In this document: positions 46,511 through 57,664 of the stretch, one piece after another | How positions within the stretch are numbered: position 1 is the stretch's first letter | Layout of the letters: the number at the start of each line of letters is the position of its first letter | From: Hysterangium stoloniferum | Taxonomy: Eukaryota; Basidiomycota; Agaricomycetes; Hysterangiales; Hysterangiaceae | DNA: 64,000 nucleotides | Reading direction: 5' to 3' | Assembly: GCA_015178975.1 (NCBI GenBank) | Contig: WHVD01000003.1 | Span: 372,001-436,000, forward strand | The notes under the pieces: generated by a model | Told to the model about the DNA's origin: nothing | What the model saw: the letters and a program-made list of their open reading frames with translations, nothing else | Databases searched by the model: none | Program-made: the position numbers and the translations under genes

Positions 46511-46592
46511 AACTTTGCATTTAGAATACGACTTAGAATATTATAAAAGTAGCCCATCTCAGCTATTTATTATGATCCTGTTCCAGGGTCCA

Positions 46593-47677
46593 TTACTCTG
46601 TCATCTGTACATCCTCGTCTCCAGCGCGTGCGCCCGTTGTAGCTGCTGGCGCATCCGTCTCTTTTGGAACCATGCGTCTCAAATACACATCGACCGCCTC
46701 TCCCTCAAGGATGCGGAAAGAGCCATCCTCATAGACACCAGTTTCATGCTGACCAGCTGGGCCAATGATCCCAATGGAGGTGTTGTTGATGGTTAATTCT
46801 TTGTCTTGCTGGAGGGTCTCCCGTAGTGAATGCAACCCATGTGTGATCAGCTCCTCCAGAGTACCTGTGATATGCAAGTCAATAGAGACGTTGGTTGACA
46901 AGACCAATACAAACAATCGGGAAATTCTGCATAATTCTTCTCTAGGTATGTCTTCGCACTTTGGCTTCTTGCGCCGATAGATACTGCAAAATATTCATAT
47001 GAATTTCCCGAGGGCGAAAATTCATAAAGGTGGGGTCCAGATTTGTCTTGGCCGATGACGAGAAACCCCACGCCATATGGTCGTCGACCGTATTCTTGCG
47101 TATTTACTTGAGCCTCTGAATGAAATGAGAACGAGATGATGACCTCGCGATGATATGGCATATTTGGTGCGACTTACTGTCTGCAATTGATGATACTAGC
47201 CTGTTTACGGGTATAGGCCTGTTATATGTCATACGGGATGCCATGGCTTGTTGGCGCATGAAGTTGCTGGAAATGCGTATTAGACATTAGAGCGTGCGAA
47301 CGTCACTTGATAGCAGTAGACACACCTTAAAACCCTAGCATCTGATGTAAGACCAGCGATTGCGATGCCGACATGGTTATCTATACGGAACATCTTTTGT
47401 TGGTAGGAAGCAAGCTCGCCAGTCGACCGCTATAGAGGCATGATCAGCAACAGACCCTGCTCTCCAATTACTGTATTACTTTGAGTGCGAGAAGAATAGC
47501 GTGAGTCTTGGAGCGCATGCCCACTGCAGCTGAACCTTGCTTAACAGCTTCTAGTGCATATTCCACTTGGTGCAGTCGGCCCTGTGGTGAAAAGACAGTA
47601 TTGTCGGAGTCGTATGTATTTCTGAACTATGCAGTGGATCAGTTTTGAGATTTAATTGACTGCTCAATACTGACCAT
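46593..47677 (-). CDS. 20S proteasome alpha subunit (Pre5/PSMA1 type) with an ATG-only exon
   Basis: The spliced protein reads [50 protein letters not shown], then [96 protein letters not shown] and an acidic tail. This is alpha type 1 (alpha6 in the ring; yeast Pre5). The only start consistent with MFRNTYD is the ATG at 47677-47675. It is followed at once by a 48-nt intron (47674-47627, GTCAGT...ATAG); exon 2 begins at 47626, where unspliced DNA has an in-frame TAG. So the first coding exon is just the start codon. N-terminal helix and KTH/GRRPYGV motifs are complete. Confidence 0.93.
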
Positions 47678-47858
47678 GATGGTTAGAGACGGTGAAGAAG
47701 ATCAATTTGAGGTTGCTGAGCTGACGCGTCTCCCAACAGCGACGCGTGTGTACTTGTGTCACGGTGCATCACAAGGCGCGTGTTAAAATTCTTAATATCT
47801 GGGAACATTGCCCGTACATAGAGTAAAGTTGTCTCTAGACACAAAAATCTCTATATTT

Positions 47859-48995
47859 TTACAGCCGCCCTGCCGTGCTGCCCAGCTCTAGGGCCATTTT
47901 GCATGCCTGGTCCACCCGAGCCCAGTCAACTACCGTCCAAAATCGTTTCAAATACTCTTCTTTACCCCATACACCATATCCTGTTCCAACCCAAGCGTGT
48001 TCTTGAACCGAGACGCATAACAATGGTGTCAAAATATCCCCCATGTTCTGATATGGATTGCCGCTGCTCTTGTTCTTGTTCCTTTCCCTGGCCGCTATCT
48101 GGCCACTTACATTCATCGGTGCGTCACTAAAAATATGATTGCCTTCGGAAGGTATCCCCACGGAATTAGGTGCCCGCACTGTGTGCGGAAGGTTCTGACG
48201 CTCTATCCGCCGTTGCATCGCGGTGCCCATATAAGGGGCATCGGTAGACTCGCCCAAAATCGGTATATCGGATGTGCGCATGTGTTGACGTGAACGGACA
48301 AGTAGTGTTCCAGCACCAAATGTCGCCACAACCTCCATGTTCCCTTGCTCGTCGCTCACTAGCCACACCCATCCTGAGTTTGTCATCCCCATCGCAGCCG
48401 CCGAGAATGTTGACTTGAAATGACCCACGTCCAAAAAATTCACTCTTATACGCTCCCATAGATCAGGGTAATTTTCCAGCCGTTCTTCGTCTAGCCCAGC
48501 AGGACTTGACCGAGGTTTCTGGGATATTTAAGCACTCTATCTGCTGCAGCAATGGACCGTGACATACAAGGCAATCGAGGAAAAAACTATTATTCAGCGC
48601 TTGACTGGCGTAGTTGAACGCGAGTGCAAAGTTTTCGTCTTCGGCGGTGGCAATTACGGTGTCCACGACGCTTTTTGTTGCAATGTCGGTGCCTGTCTAC
48701 TTTAGTATTGAAACAATAATTTATGGATGAAACGTTACACACCTTTGACTTGCTCATTGAGACGTGAGAGTAGGCCTTGTTGGTAGTCGACAGCTATGAG
48801 CTTTAAACCTTCGGGAGACAAGAAATCACCAAGGCCATTCTCTATATTATAAGGTAGTTGTCGAAGTTGATGAATGCATCGCCGTGACTGTAGTTGGAAT
48901 AAACCCGAATACAGGTTATTGAAGGTTATGGGTTTCCTATAGTGAGAATGCAACAAATGGCGCAGCTGAAGAGAGACTCGCGGGATATTATGCAT
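47859..48995 (-). CDS. Mitochondrial small-ribosomal-subunit protein with Fe/Mn-SOD fold (mS42/mS43 type)
   Basis: The N-terminus (HNIPRVSLQLRHLLHSHYRK) is a mitochondrial presequence. The SOD-like N-domain shows FALAFNYASQALNNSFFLDC, and the C-domain ILTPLLCVSVQEHAWVGTGY, GVWGKEEYLKRFWTVVDWAR. Real Fe/Mn superoxide dismutases have metal ligands in NHxxFW and DVWEHAY. Here the first His is replaced (ALNNSFF) and the Asp-Val-Trp is Ser-Val-Gln, so the protein should not bind metal or be a dismutase. That is the known state of yeast Mrp1/Rsm26 (mS43/mS42). An intron within DCL/KPRSSPAGLDEERL is phase-consistent. It is head-to-head with the OST2 gene, 80 bp apart. Confidence 0.88.
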
Positions 48996-49075
48996 AAGGA
49001 CGGACGCGTCGAAATTTGCTCACGGAAACGCATTTTGTGATTATGTAAGCACACTTCCAACTTCATCGTGGTGAC

Positions 49076-49562
49076 ATGGCAGGACCCAAACCTGCAAGCT
49101 CGCAAAAAGCATCGACTAGTTCTCTTCAGCCTGTCGAGGCCCTCTGGAAATCATACAATGAGAATACCTCTAGTCGTCTGAAATTAATCGATGCATTCTT
49201 GTTATTCATAATGCTCTCCGGAATATCTCAGTTCATATATTGCATCGTTGTCACCAATTACCCTTTCAATGCTTTCCTCGCTGGGTATGTCCAATTCAGG
49301 AACGAAGTGGACGATTGTTGTTGAACATAATGTGCTTCAGGTTCTCAAGTTCAGTTGGCCAATTCGTGTTGACAGCTTCACTGCGGTCTCAAGTCAACCC
49401 TTTGAACCGTTCACAATTCAAAGAGGTATCTCCAGAAAGGTTCCAACCTGTTTGTTTTATTATCGTTTTCCCTCATTGATCTCTACTGCACAAAGGGCAT
49501 TCGCGGATTTTGCTTTAGGCTCCATCGTCTTGCACTTCTTCGTCTTTAATTTTCTGGGTTAA
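49076..49562 (+). CDS. OST2: Oligosaccharyltransferase subunit DAD1/Ost2
   Basis: Three exons (49076-49284, 49341-49439, 49496-49562) give 124 residues. The spliced protein has three membrane helices: DAFLLFIMLSGISQFIYCIV; AFLAGFSSSVGQFVLTASLR; and ADFALGSIVLHFFVFNFLG. It also carries the DAD1 signature around SPERAFADFALGS. Ost2/DAD1 is a small essential subunit of the endoplasmic-reticulum complex that N-glycosylates nascent proteins. Length is typical. Confidence 0.95.
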
Positions 49563-50666
49563 TTATATCCCACACTCGTTGCGGAGGGGTGGTGCTGTGA
49601 AAGGAATGAAGTGTCATTTATGTTGCTACACAAGATTACAAGGCTAGATGCAGAAAAATATGTGGCGATGCAAATTGTTCAGGACTATATTGTCTTGCAT
49701 CCTAACGCGTTCTCTCAAATGAGGATGATCTCTGAAAGCATGGCAACTGAGACATGCAGCCCGCGCACAACCACAGTATGACTCACGCCGAATATAACAA
49801 CCGCGAAGTCAAACAAATACTCGCCCGCTTCCAAGTACGATTTTAACAGTTGACGGAAGTCTTTGTTAGGCACTCTAGCTATAGCGGGGCTATTTATGCT
49901 CGTACATTAGTCTTGATATATTCAATTAATGCCAATGATACACACGTTAGACCAGTGGATCTCTTGATGCCAGCCAAAAAGGCCGATACAAGTAAAGCAT
50001 CAACTCCTGTGTTGCATCAGCGACAACCTCTTCTCAGCCAAACTGCTTAATATCATGCTCACCCAGGTGTATCAGGTTTGAGAACATAGTGAGTCTAGAA
50101 AGCGCTTCTGAAAAGGCAAAAAGGTAATAATATACCCTTGGCTTGGTGATTGTAGATAGGATCTAGTTGTGACGCATAATGCTGTCACAGGCGACCAATA
50201 TCGATTAAAATAAATAATAGGATGAAATTTTTATAGAAGGATAGATTGGATCTGGTAGCCCTAAGGTTCGCCTCAGAATCCTTCATGAAAATTAATAAAA
50301 AGCTCCAATGGTTTGCAATTTGGCTTGAGGTAAGGTATCCAATGAACCGACCACATTTTTTCTCCCCCAGTAGTCAACAGCCCCTACGCTGCTTTCCTGA
50401 AGTCCTACCTCGCTCCCCCATCAATCACGACTAAATTATAAAGCTCACCCACTAAAATGATTAAAATGATGCACGGGAAACGTCGACTACAAGTTTTTTT
50501 TTTTCAAAGACACACTGGCAGCACAGCCAAAATAATTACACAATCACCAAAGCATCGGCCACATGAATTGGTAAATCCTTGTTTCTTATATTGAGAAGGT
50601 TCCAGATTGTAGAGACAATACATCCTGCCTTTCTAAGTAATACATGATTCTGTTCAACTGGCATTC
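49563..50666. other. Gene-free AT-rich region
   Basis: About 1.1 kb without a recognisable gene. Frames such as 49850-50050 (+) and 50246-50434 (+) are short, motif-free and lack splice partners. A T-run lies near 50494. Confidence 0.4.
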
Positions 50667-52361
50667 CTACACATCAGCAACAGGTTGAATCTGTACCCAG
50701 CGATTGAACAAGCAGTTCGGGTCGTATTCCTTCTTAATCCTTTGCAATCGTGGATAATTGTCTCCCCACACCGTTTGAGCTTTGGTCTTAAAATCACTTG
50801 CATCGGTTACTATTTAAAATATTTCTAAGCTCGTGTTCATAACATTCAAGAGGACGTACCATAGTTCACGTAGCCTTCATTCACCCTTTCTCTTGGCGCA
50901 CTCTCCCCAGCAGCTTCTATCACAGTAATAATTTCTCTGCTGAACGATCTGGCATGCTGAATATCCGCGCCTTCTTCCTCCCCTTTGTCCCAAACAACGA
51001 CGCAAACAATATTTGGCTGGAGGCCTCGATTTCGGAAAGCCATCGCATTTGGTGGGGTAGCGCAAACCTGTCCTAGAGGGAAGAATTCATACATTGTTAT
51101 GATGTCAAAAGGCGGCAGGGATGTATCCTTAGGGTGAGCCTCAGAAAGGGCAACCATGCGAGAGAAAACCTGTGAAGCGTGCGGTGACATCGTCGAGCGT
51201 AAACTTGTACCTGACTGTACAATCGTGAGATAAGTATTCATTGCGTGTCCTCTAATGCTGTACCATGTAATATCTACGGCCATGTGCAGCCATCGCATTC
51301 CCAACTTCGTTCAGCATTTCAAATGGCATTTCGGTGGCAAAATCAGCGACTGGACCTTAAATTAACATAGGTCAGTGTATGTGTGTAGAGAGCAGAACTA
51401 TTGAAGGAATAATACCAATATCATAGAAATTCTTAAAGTTGGCGCGACCTTCGGCTTCAGATCCATTATAGAACAACATGACAGTTATTGCAGGCTGTGA
51501 AACTGTGAATCGACGAAAGAACTCATAGAGCCTCTACAAACCTGCCTGTTAGGCCCTCGCCCTATTACTACGACCGCGCCTTCCTTCTTCCCAGCTTTCG
51601 GCCACCATGCGTCGGCAGCTTCAAACACCTTATTCATCATCGGAGGAGGGAAGACAATGGGACCAACAAATACTGTCCGGCGTTGGGGATGCAATCTTAG
51701 CACAAATTCTGTCACGACGCCAAAGTTGCCGCCGCCGCCGCGGATAGCCCAAAACAAGTCTGGATGGGAAGTTGGGGAGGCGGTGACCACAGACCCATCA
51801 GCAATCACCACTGTGGCTTGGGTAAGGTTGTCGACGACAAGACCATGTTCAGCGGACAGCCATCCATAACCCCCGCCGAGGGTGAGGCCTCCCACACCTG
51901 TATGGTTCACTGTTCCTCCGACAGTTGCCAGGCCATGTGCGATTGTGGCGTTGTCGACGGTTTTCCAGAGGGTACCTCCACCAACATAAACTAGCTTGTT
52001 GTCAGGATCTACCCTGGTTGTGTTGAAATGACGGGACAAGTCAATGCAGAGGCCGTCCTCTACAGAGGAGGCACCAGACGGGTTATGCCCACCACCCTTC
52101 ACAGCGAACGGAAGCTTATTGGAGCTTGCGAAGTAGATAGCTGCGGCTACATCGCTTTCATCCTTGGGGAACACAATAAACCTGAGAACATGATGGTGGA
52201 CGGTTGATGAGAATGGAATCTGTCTGTAGTTCTGAGTAGACTGACTTTGCGTTTCGTTCTGCATTGGCTGCCCATCTTGCGATTGCGGCTGAGTAGTCTT
52301 GGGAGTCAACACCAACGATTTCACCTTTAAATTCTTTCTTGAATGCCTCAAAATCGGCCAT
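50667..52361 (-). CDS. FAD-linked oxidase (BBE/6-hydroxynicotine-oxidase-like)
   Basis: About five exons on the minus strand. It starts MADFEAFKKEFKGEIVG and, after an intron, continues FIVFPKDESDVAAAIYFASS, LPFAVKGGGHNPSGASSVED, LVYVGGGTLWKTVDN, GLATVGGTVNHTGVGGLTLG, GGYGWLSAEHGLVVDNL, LFWAIRGGGGNFGVVTEFVL. The last exon restores the BBE-type C-terminus (YPRLQRIKKEYDPNCLFNRW). The His of KGGGHN is the usual covalent FAD site. The Cys seen in bicovalent members (GxCxxVGxGG) is replaced (GGTVNHTGVGG), so FAD should be linked once. There is no signal peptide, so it is probably cytosolic. These enzymes oxidise sugars, amines or secondary metabolites; the substrate is unknown. No biosynthetic cluster surrounds it. 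Confidence 0.85.
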
Positions 52362-52550
52362 GGGCTGTTACTGATGAGCTTCACTTGATGGTCAATTTAT
52401 ATGCATCCTACATTCGGTTACAGCTCGCCTGAGGTTGTCTTACTAGATATAAATAGCTACTGGTGATTATCGAAGTCGGCACTAATTTCTGTGTCTAATC
52501 AAGCTGTACGCGTCCTCAACGGCTTGCAGCCATAAAAAAACAACAACATT

Positions 52551-52726
52551 GCAGTTACGGATGAATCGATGATAGATCTTGAAAGGGCCACCCAAACTCT
52601 TTGAAATGGAGTCTTGAGCATTATTGAGCATCAAGATTGCAGTTACGGATGAATCGGTGATAGATCTTGAAAGGGCCACCCAAACTGTTTGAAATGGAGT
52701 CTGGAGCATTATTGAGCATCAAGATG
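52551..52726. repeat. Tandem duplication, two 88-bp copies
   Basis: The block starting gcagttacggatgaatc occurs at 52551 and again at 52639, with only a few substitutions over 88 bp (for example actctttg/actgtttg). It is non-coding as far as I can see and lies between the oxidase gene and the integrase-like remnant. Confidence 0.9.
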
Positions 52727-53029
52727 TCACGACCTTGGTGCCAAGTAGGGCAACGGCAATGCTTGCCCGTTAGCCATCCTTGGTCGATGTTTAGTAGTTC
52801 GAGTTTGGTTCAAGTTCCCTGGTTTTGCGGCATAATAAACATTATGAAAGTGTATATTACATCTATTATAGTGTGAATAATTATTGGAAAAACATCATGT
52901 AGAGGACTATAAACACGTCAGCTCCCGGTGTACTGATGCCGGTGCCCTCATGGGTCACTGCGGTGATCGTAATTTAGCAGTCTGCGGGACAAGGTGCCAG
53001 CATCATTCAGAACATGTAATGATATTTGT
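52727..53029. other. Spacer next to the integrase-like remnant
   Basis: No gene is recognised. It may include more decayed sequence of the neighbouring integrase-like element. Confidence 0.3.
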
Positions 53030-53525
53030 CGCTGCCCACCCCAAAAGGAATGAACCTTTACAAGCTCAATATGACACCCCCTTGGGGCTCCGGCATCCCC
53101 ATGTACTTCCACGTTATCACCTCACTTGAGACGAAGTGGGAGCCACCCGCATCCAATGGTAGTATTGTGGATTGATTTTAAAAAACGGTGTGCACCTAAG
53201 GCCGTCCGCAATACCAAAGACTCTGCCAGTCTTACTCCCACAGTCGCTTCTTGTTTGAACAAACATACCTGCGGACTTACCGAGCTCAAATATAAATACA
53301 CAATCGCCCCCTTCAGACGATTGCTTTGATGTACCCCAGATCCAACCATGCCCTGACCACGCATCTCGTATTGCCCATAGGGGAAAACCAACTGCTGCAA
53401 GCTTAGTCGTACCTGGATCCCATGCGTTGCAAGAAGTAGCTTGCTGAGTGCCTTATGGTTGGCAATGCCACGTCGGTAGTATTCAACGAGAACCTGCTTT
53501 ATGTTTTCGTCTTTAGAAGGCGCTA
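53030..53525 (-). pseudogene. Remnant of a fungal integrase-core-domain protein
   Basis: On the minus strand one frame shows ENIKQVLVEYYRRGIANHKA and LSKLLLATHGIQV, which resembles the N-terminal helix-turn-helix of a large family of agaricomycete integrase-core (rve-like) proteins. It then jumps to VFPYGQYEMRGQGMVG, HQSNRLKGAIVYLYLS, GAHRFLKSIHNTTIGCGWLP and LRLK-stop-GDNVEVHGDAGA, which match later segments of the same family. Roughly 120 central residues, probably including catalytic acids, are missing, and TGA (plus-strand 53122-53124) stands where Trp is expected. It is therefore a deleted, inactive copy. The family assignment is from memory of its motifs. Confidence 0.7.
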
Positions 53526-53995
53526 TGAATGATTATTCGAAAAATGTTAACAATAATTATATGAGACAGTGGAAGATTACTCACGGCAGTGCTTGTATTG
53601 ATTGGATCCCGAAGGATTCCGATTATACTAGGGTGCTAGGCTGGGATACCACAGACTCGGTATCTGACATCAACGACAATGATATGAGCAGTGACGGCGG
53701 TGATAGTGGAGGGAACGACGGTAATATTCGGCGGCCGGCAGCGAGAAACGACAGTGATAGAAGGCGGCGGCGACGTCGACGTCAACCATTGTCAACAAGA
53801 ATTCCAAGTGCGAAACTATGCGCTGGTAGGTGATATTTACACTTGACTCATCGCTGTCAGAATCTAGACCTAATACAGTTGGGGCACCGTACCTAGGTAA
53901 ATTCTATGGGAAATAAGAAAATAATAACCAACCAGTGATCATAGCTCTAGATAATCACAAATCTAAATCTACGTTGTATCCCAACTATTTCAGCA
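53526..53995. other. Region without a supported gene; low-complexity frame
   Basis: A + strand frame from the Met codon near 53525 to 53833 encodes Asp/Gly/Ser-rich sequence ending in an arginine run (RRRRRRRR). It overlaps the integrase remnant antisense at its start and has no motif, so I do not call it a gene. Confidence 0.35.
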
Positions 53996-54986
53996 CTAAA
54001 GATTCCAAACACTCTCTAAGAAAGTGCCTACGCCACCTTCATCATTGCTCTCAGTTGTGTATCGAGCTGCTGCAATAGCAGCCGGCATGGCATTGCCCAT
54101 CGCCACGGAATGTCCCGCTGTACTCAGCATATCAATGTCGTTCTCCCCATCTCCAAATGCGAGAACATGTTCAGGTGATATATTTCCCAGACTCTCGCAG
54201 ACTTTCAGAAGGGCGCGTCCTTTATCTACCTCTGGTCCAATAGTCTCGAAGATCCAAGGAATGGCACGCGTGATGTTAAAAGCCTGAGGAGCATCCAGAA
54301 CCAGCGAATCCAGGACTATTTTCACCGCTATTTTCGGAAGATAATATGGGATAAAGCTCTTCACTGAAGCTAGCCAGCACGTACAATCAGGATCTGAGGT
54401 ATCTGAACAAAGAGTAACCTTTGGCACAAGAATCTCCCCGTTGACAACTTCCTGTAGAAATCGGGATCGAGCAGGTTCCTGGGAACAGTCGACAATTCCT
54501 TTATCATATCTAATTTCTTGTTATTAACTCAGTATGTAAACTGCTGCAATGAATGATGCACCTAGAAGCAATTTCACACCAGTCCTTCTTGTGAATCCCC
54601 TGTCCTGTAGACACCAAGACTACTGCGTCTGCAGTGAATACAAACGTGCCATAGTCATGTGTGCCATTGACAATATGCATTACTGTCTCGGGAGGAAGCG
54701 AGGTAGAGAATCTGGGTAAGGAAGCTCCATCGGGGCCGCCGTGGATCAACGCTCCATTACAATGTATCGCAGGAAAATGCAAAGGAAGATTTAAGGCTTC
54801 GCGGATAGATAGGCAACTGCCATATTGCTTTCCGCTGGCAATTACGATGGGTAGATCAGGGTAGGCAGTTCGCAATTTGGTAAATGCGGAAAGTGTTCTT
54901 GGATGAAGGGTATGCTTTGAAGTCAATAATGTGCCATCTACATCTGTGACTATAAGTTTGATATCTTCGGGAGAGGGAAAGGACAT
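53996..54986 (-). CDS. HAD-superfamily (Cof-type) phosphatase
   Basis: Two or three exons on the minus strand, about 290 residues. Motif I is KLIVTDVDGTLLTSKHTLHP (nucleophile Asp and acid/base Asp of DVDGT). Motif II is PIVIASGKQYGSC. A C2-type cap follows. Motif IV is HVLAFGDGENDIDMLSTAGH, with KGRALLKVCESLGNISPEHV before it. The end is AIAAARYTTESNDEGGVGTF. This is the Cof/YbiV-type HAD subfamily, which dephosphorylates sugar phosphates or related metabolites. Substrate cannot be told from the sequence. The start codon is 104 bp from that of the divergent cytochrome b2 gene. Confidence 0.9.
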
Positions 54987-55090
54987 GACAGTTTAATTAA
55001 CACATAGCCGCCTTGCCGAACTGGCTTTATGTTGGACCTGTGACAGCAAACGGTCCGCACGATGCTGGAATATTTTAATTTCCCACCAAC

Positions 55091-57246
55091 ATGTCTTTTA
55101 CACTTGAGCAGGTTGCTAAACACAATTCAAAGGAGTAAGCTAGCCTAGTAGCTTTTCAACTTAAAAGAATAATCTCGATTGTGTAGGTCATGCTGGATTA
55201 TCATCAACAACCAGGTGTACGATGTTACAGACTTTCTCCCGGTACACATATATCTTCTGTATTTTCTTTTACTCTTACTGATAAGAACAAATGTTAGGAG
55301 CATCCTGGCGGAAGTAAGATCATTTTGAAGTATGCGGGCAAGGATGCTTCAGAGGCATTCGATCCCATACACCCTCCAGGGGTCATTGATGCACAATTGC
55401 CGAAAGAGAAACACTTGGGAGTTGTTAACGAAAAGCAAATGAAGCTAAAGAAGGTAGCTCAAAAGACAATGGAAGAATTGAGAATGGAACTGGAGCAGCG
55501 CAATAAGCCTCCCATCTCCAAAATGCACAATGTATTTGACCTCGAAGTGCGTACAACTCTCTGTTCGTCTCCGTTATTTTATTCTTAAGACACGTGTTTG
55601 TTATCAAGAATGTCGCTCGAAAGGTTCTTTCCACCAAAGCTCTGGGGTATTATTCTTCTGCTTCCGACGATGAAGTTAGTAAGTTGAATTCTCTTGTAGT
55701 GCAAAACAGTATTCATACTCATTATATCGTATTTAGCAATGGAAGAAAATCACCGCGCGTTCTCGAGAATTTTTTTCTGGCCCCGCGTAATGCGTCCCGT
55801 ATCTGTAATGGACACATCTACTACCATTCTCGGGTTTTCTTCACGACTACCCATTTTCGTTTCGGGAGCGGCACTCGCGAAGCTCGGCCATCCAGCAGGG
55901 GAGGTGAATATCACACGTGCTTGTGGGCGTGCCGGTATAATTCAAATGGTGTCCTCCAACTCGTCCTGTTCCTTTGCAGAATTGGCCGAAGCACGTGTCC
56001 ACCCAAATCAAACCCTCTTCTTTCAGTTATACAAGAATAAAAATGACGAAACTGCCCAACTCAGGGTCGAGCATGTTGATAGACTAGGCTTTAAGGCTAT
56101 CTTTCTGACTGTCGACGCGGTGGTTATGAGTAATCGCGAGAGAGACATTAAAACCAATATTGTGCGGGAAGAAGCGGACTCGCAAATCCAACAGGAACCA
56201 TCGCCAACTGAAAAAGTTCTGGAAGCAGGTGACGATGACGAGGAAAAGTTTGATGTACGCGGAACCGCAGGTGAATTAATTGCCAATGACGATCGAGATA
56301 TGACGTGGGAGAAGGTGCGTTGCCACATCAGTTGATATGGATCTCCATCTCATTTAGTAATCAGACCATTCCATGGTTGAGAGGTGTAACCAAGCTCCCC
56401 ATTGTAATTAAAGGTACATACCCGGCTCTTCCTTTAGTGCTCAAACTGATTGTGATGACAGGTATACAATGTGTCGAGGTATGTTAGCCGTCATGTATAC
56501 TGGCGGGTTGTTGGAAGAAACCCACACAGGATGCGGTTTTGGCTGTGGAAGCCGGTGTGGATGGAATCATGATTTCTAATCACGGAGGTATGTATTTTCC
56601 GCATGATCGAGGCTCAGCGATAACAGAAATACAGGGAGGCAAATGGAATAGTAAGACCGTCTTAAAGATAATGTGATCAGATCGATCTAATCGTCCGAAG
56701 CTCCATGCCCTCCGTCGACGTCCTATATCGACTGAGGAGGGAACGGCCGGATGTTTTCGATAAAGTGGAAGGTGGGTAAAGGTTTGAAGTCCCGTATATT
56801 TATATTTATCAGTCATCAAACTTTACAGTCTACATTGACGGCGGGATCCGAAGAGGGACTGGTGGGTGCTTGTGTAATGACACATAAAAGTACCACCGCA
56901 GTGACACAGCTTTGCAGACGTTTTGAAGTGTCTTTGTCTCGGAGCGCGAGCTGTTGGACTAGGTCGGCCCGCTCTTTATGCTCAAAGCGTGCGAGTCTAT
57001 CTTTGACGTTAATTCGCCTAAGTAACACGATGCAGGCTTATGGCGAAGCTGGGGTAACTCGGCTTATCCAAATCCTTGACCGAGAGTTAAGAATAGGGAT
57101 GTCCCTCCTTGGTGCTGCGAATATCAGTGCGCTTACTCCTAACCTGGTGAGTACAACTTGATGACGACTATGCTTCGAGATGTTGACCTGTATCGTAGGT
57201 CGAACAAGTTCAATTCCAACCTGCCCAAATGCGGGCTAAGTTGTAG
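55091..57246 (+). CDS. Flavocytochrome b2-type L-lactate dehydrogenase
   Basis: A gene of twelve or so exons. A cytochrome b5 domain starts at residue 1: MSFTLEQVAKHNSKESCWII, VYDVTDFLPEHPGG, KIILKYAGKDASEAFDPIHP. After a linker, the FMN domain reads YSSASDDE, FFWPRVMRPVSVMDTSTTIL, RLPIFVSGAALAKLGHPAGE, IIQMVSSNSSCSFAELAEAR, FFQLYKNKNDETAQL, AIFLTVDAVVMSNRERDIKT. Then TIPWLRGVTKLPIVIKGIQC, DGIMISNHGGRQMEYSMPSV, DVLYRLRRERPDVFDKVEVY, IDGGIRRGTDVLKCLCLGAR, AVGLGRPALYAQSAYGEAGV. The catalytic His (NHGGRQ) and phosphate-binding residues are present. The C-terminus (LVEQVQFQPAQMRAKL) needs one more splice. There is no N-terminal targeting extension before the b5 domain, unlike mitochondrial yeast Cyb2. 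A small acidic loop replaces the usual proteolytic loop. Confidence 0.88.
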
Positions 57247-57664
57247 TGTGTTGTACCCAGGATGGATAATACCTTTGGATAATATGATCTTATAACGGGT
57301 TGATATAAGGCTATTATGGACAGCTTGTCCACCCCTCGCCACTCATAATATGGAGAGCCAAGGGTTTAATTCCATAGTCCAAACGGGTGAAGGTAAGGCT
57401 TAGTCACCCAAATGTACAATCTGCAATCTGCAATCTTTAAGAGCCACACCAGATACATTCAAACTAATTCCAAGGACTTCGTCAATGTCAACTGACATGC
57501 TCCACGTTAATACTAACGTGTGGTTAGTAAGCTGCCATTTGACCGTGGGAAGGGATTGATTTTCGTGGCAGGCATATCTATGCGGATGTTCATTATACCA
57601 GTTTCTTCCTTATCTTTTTGTTACAAATAATCTTTCTTGGTTTTATTTCGATTTTCTGGTCAAA
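57247..57664. other. Intergenic region, no gene seen
   Basis: About 420 bp between the flavocytochrome b2 stop and the CBM48 gene. Only short frames. The last 100 bp are T-rich (ttttcttt) and probably promoter and leader. Confidence 0.4.

Noticed and set aside
47859..48995. Superoxide dismutase
   Set aside because: Fold matches but metal ligands are replaced and a presequence plus family pattern point to a mitoribosomal protein.
53501..53833. A + strand frame with an arginine run and Asp/Gly-rich sequence
   Set aside because: Low complexity, overlaps the integrase remnant antisense, no recognisable domain or splice sites.
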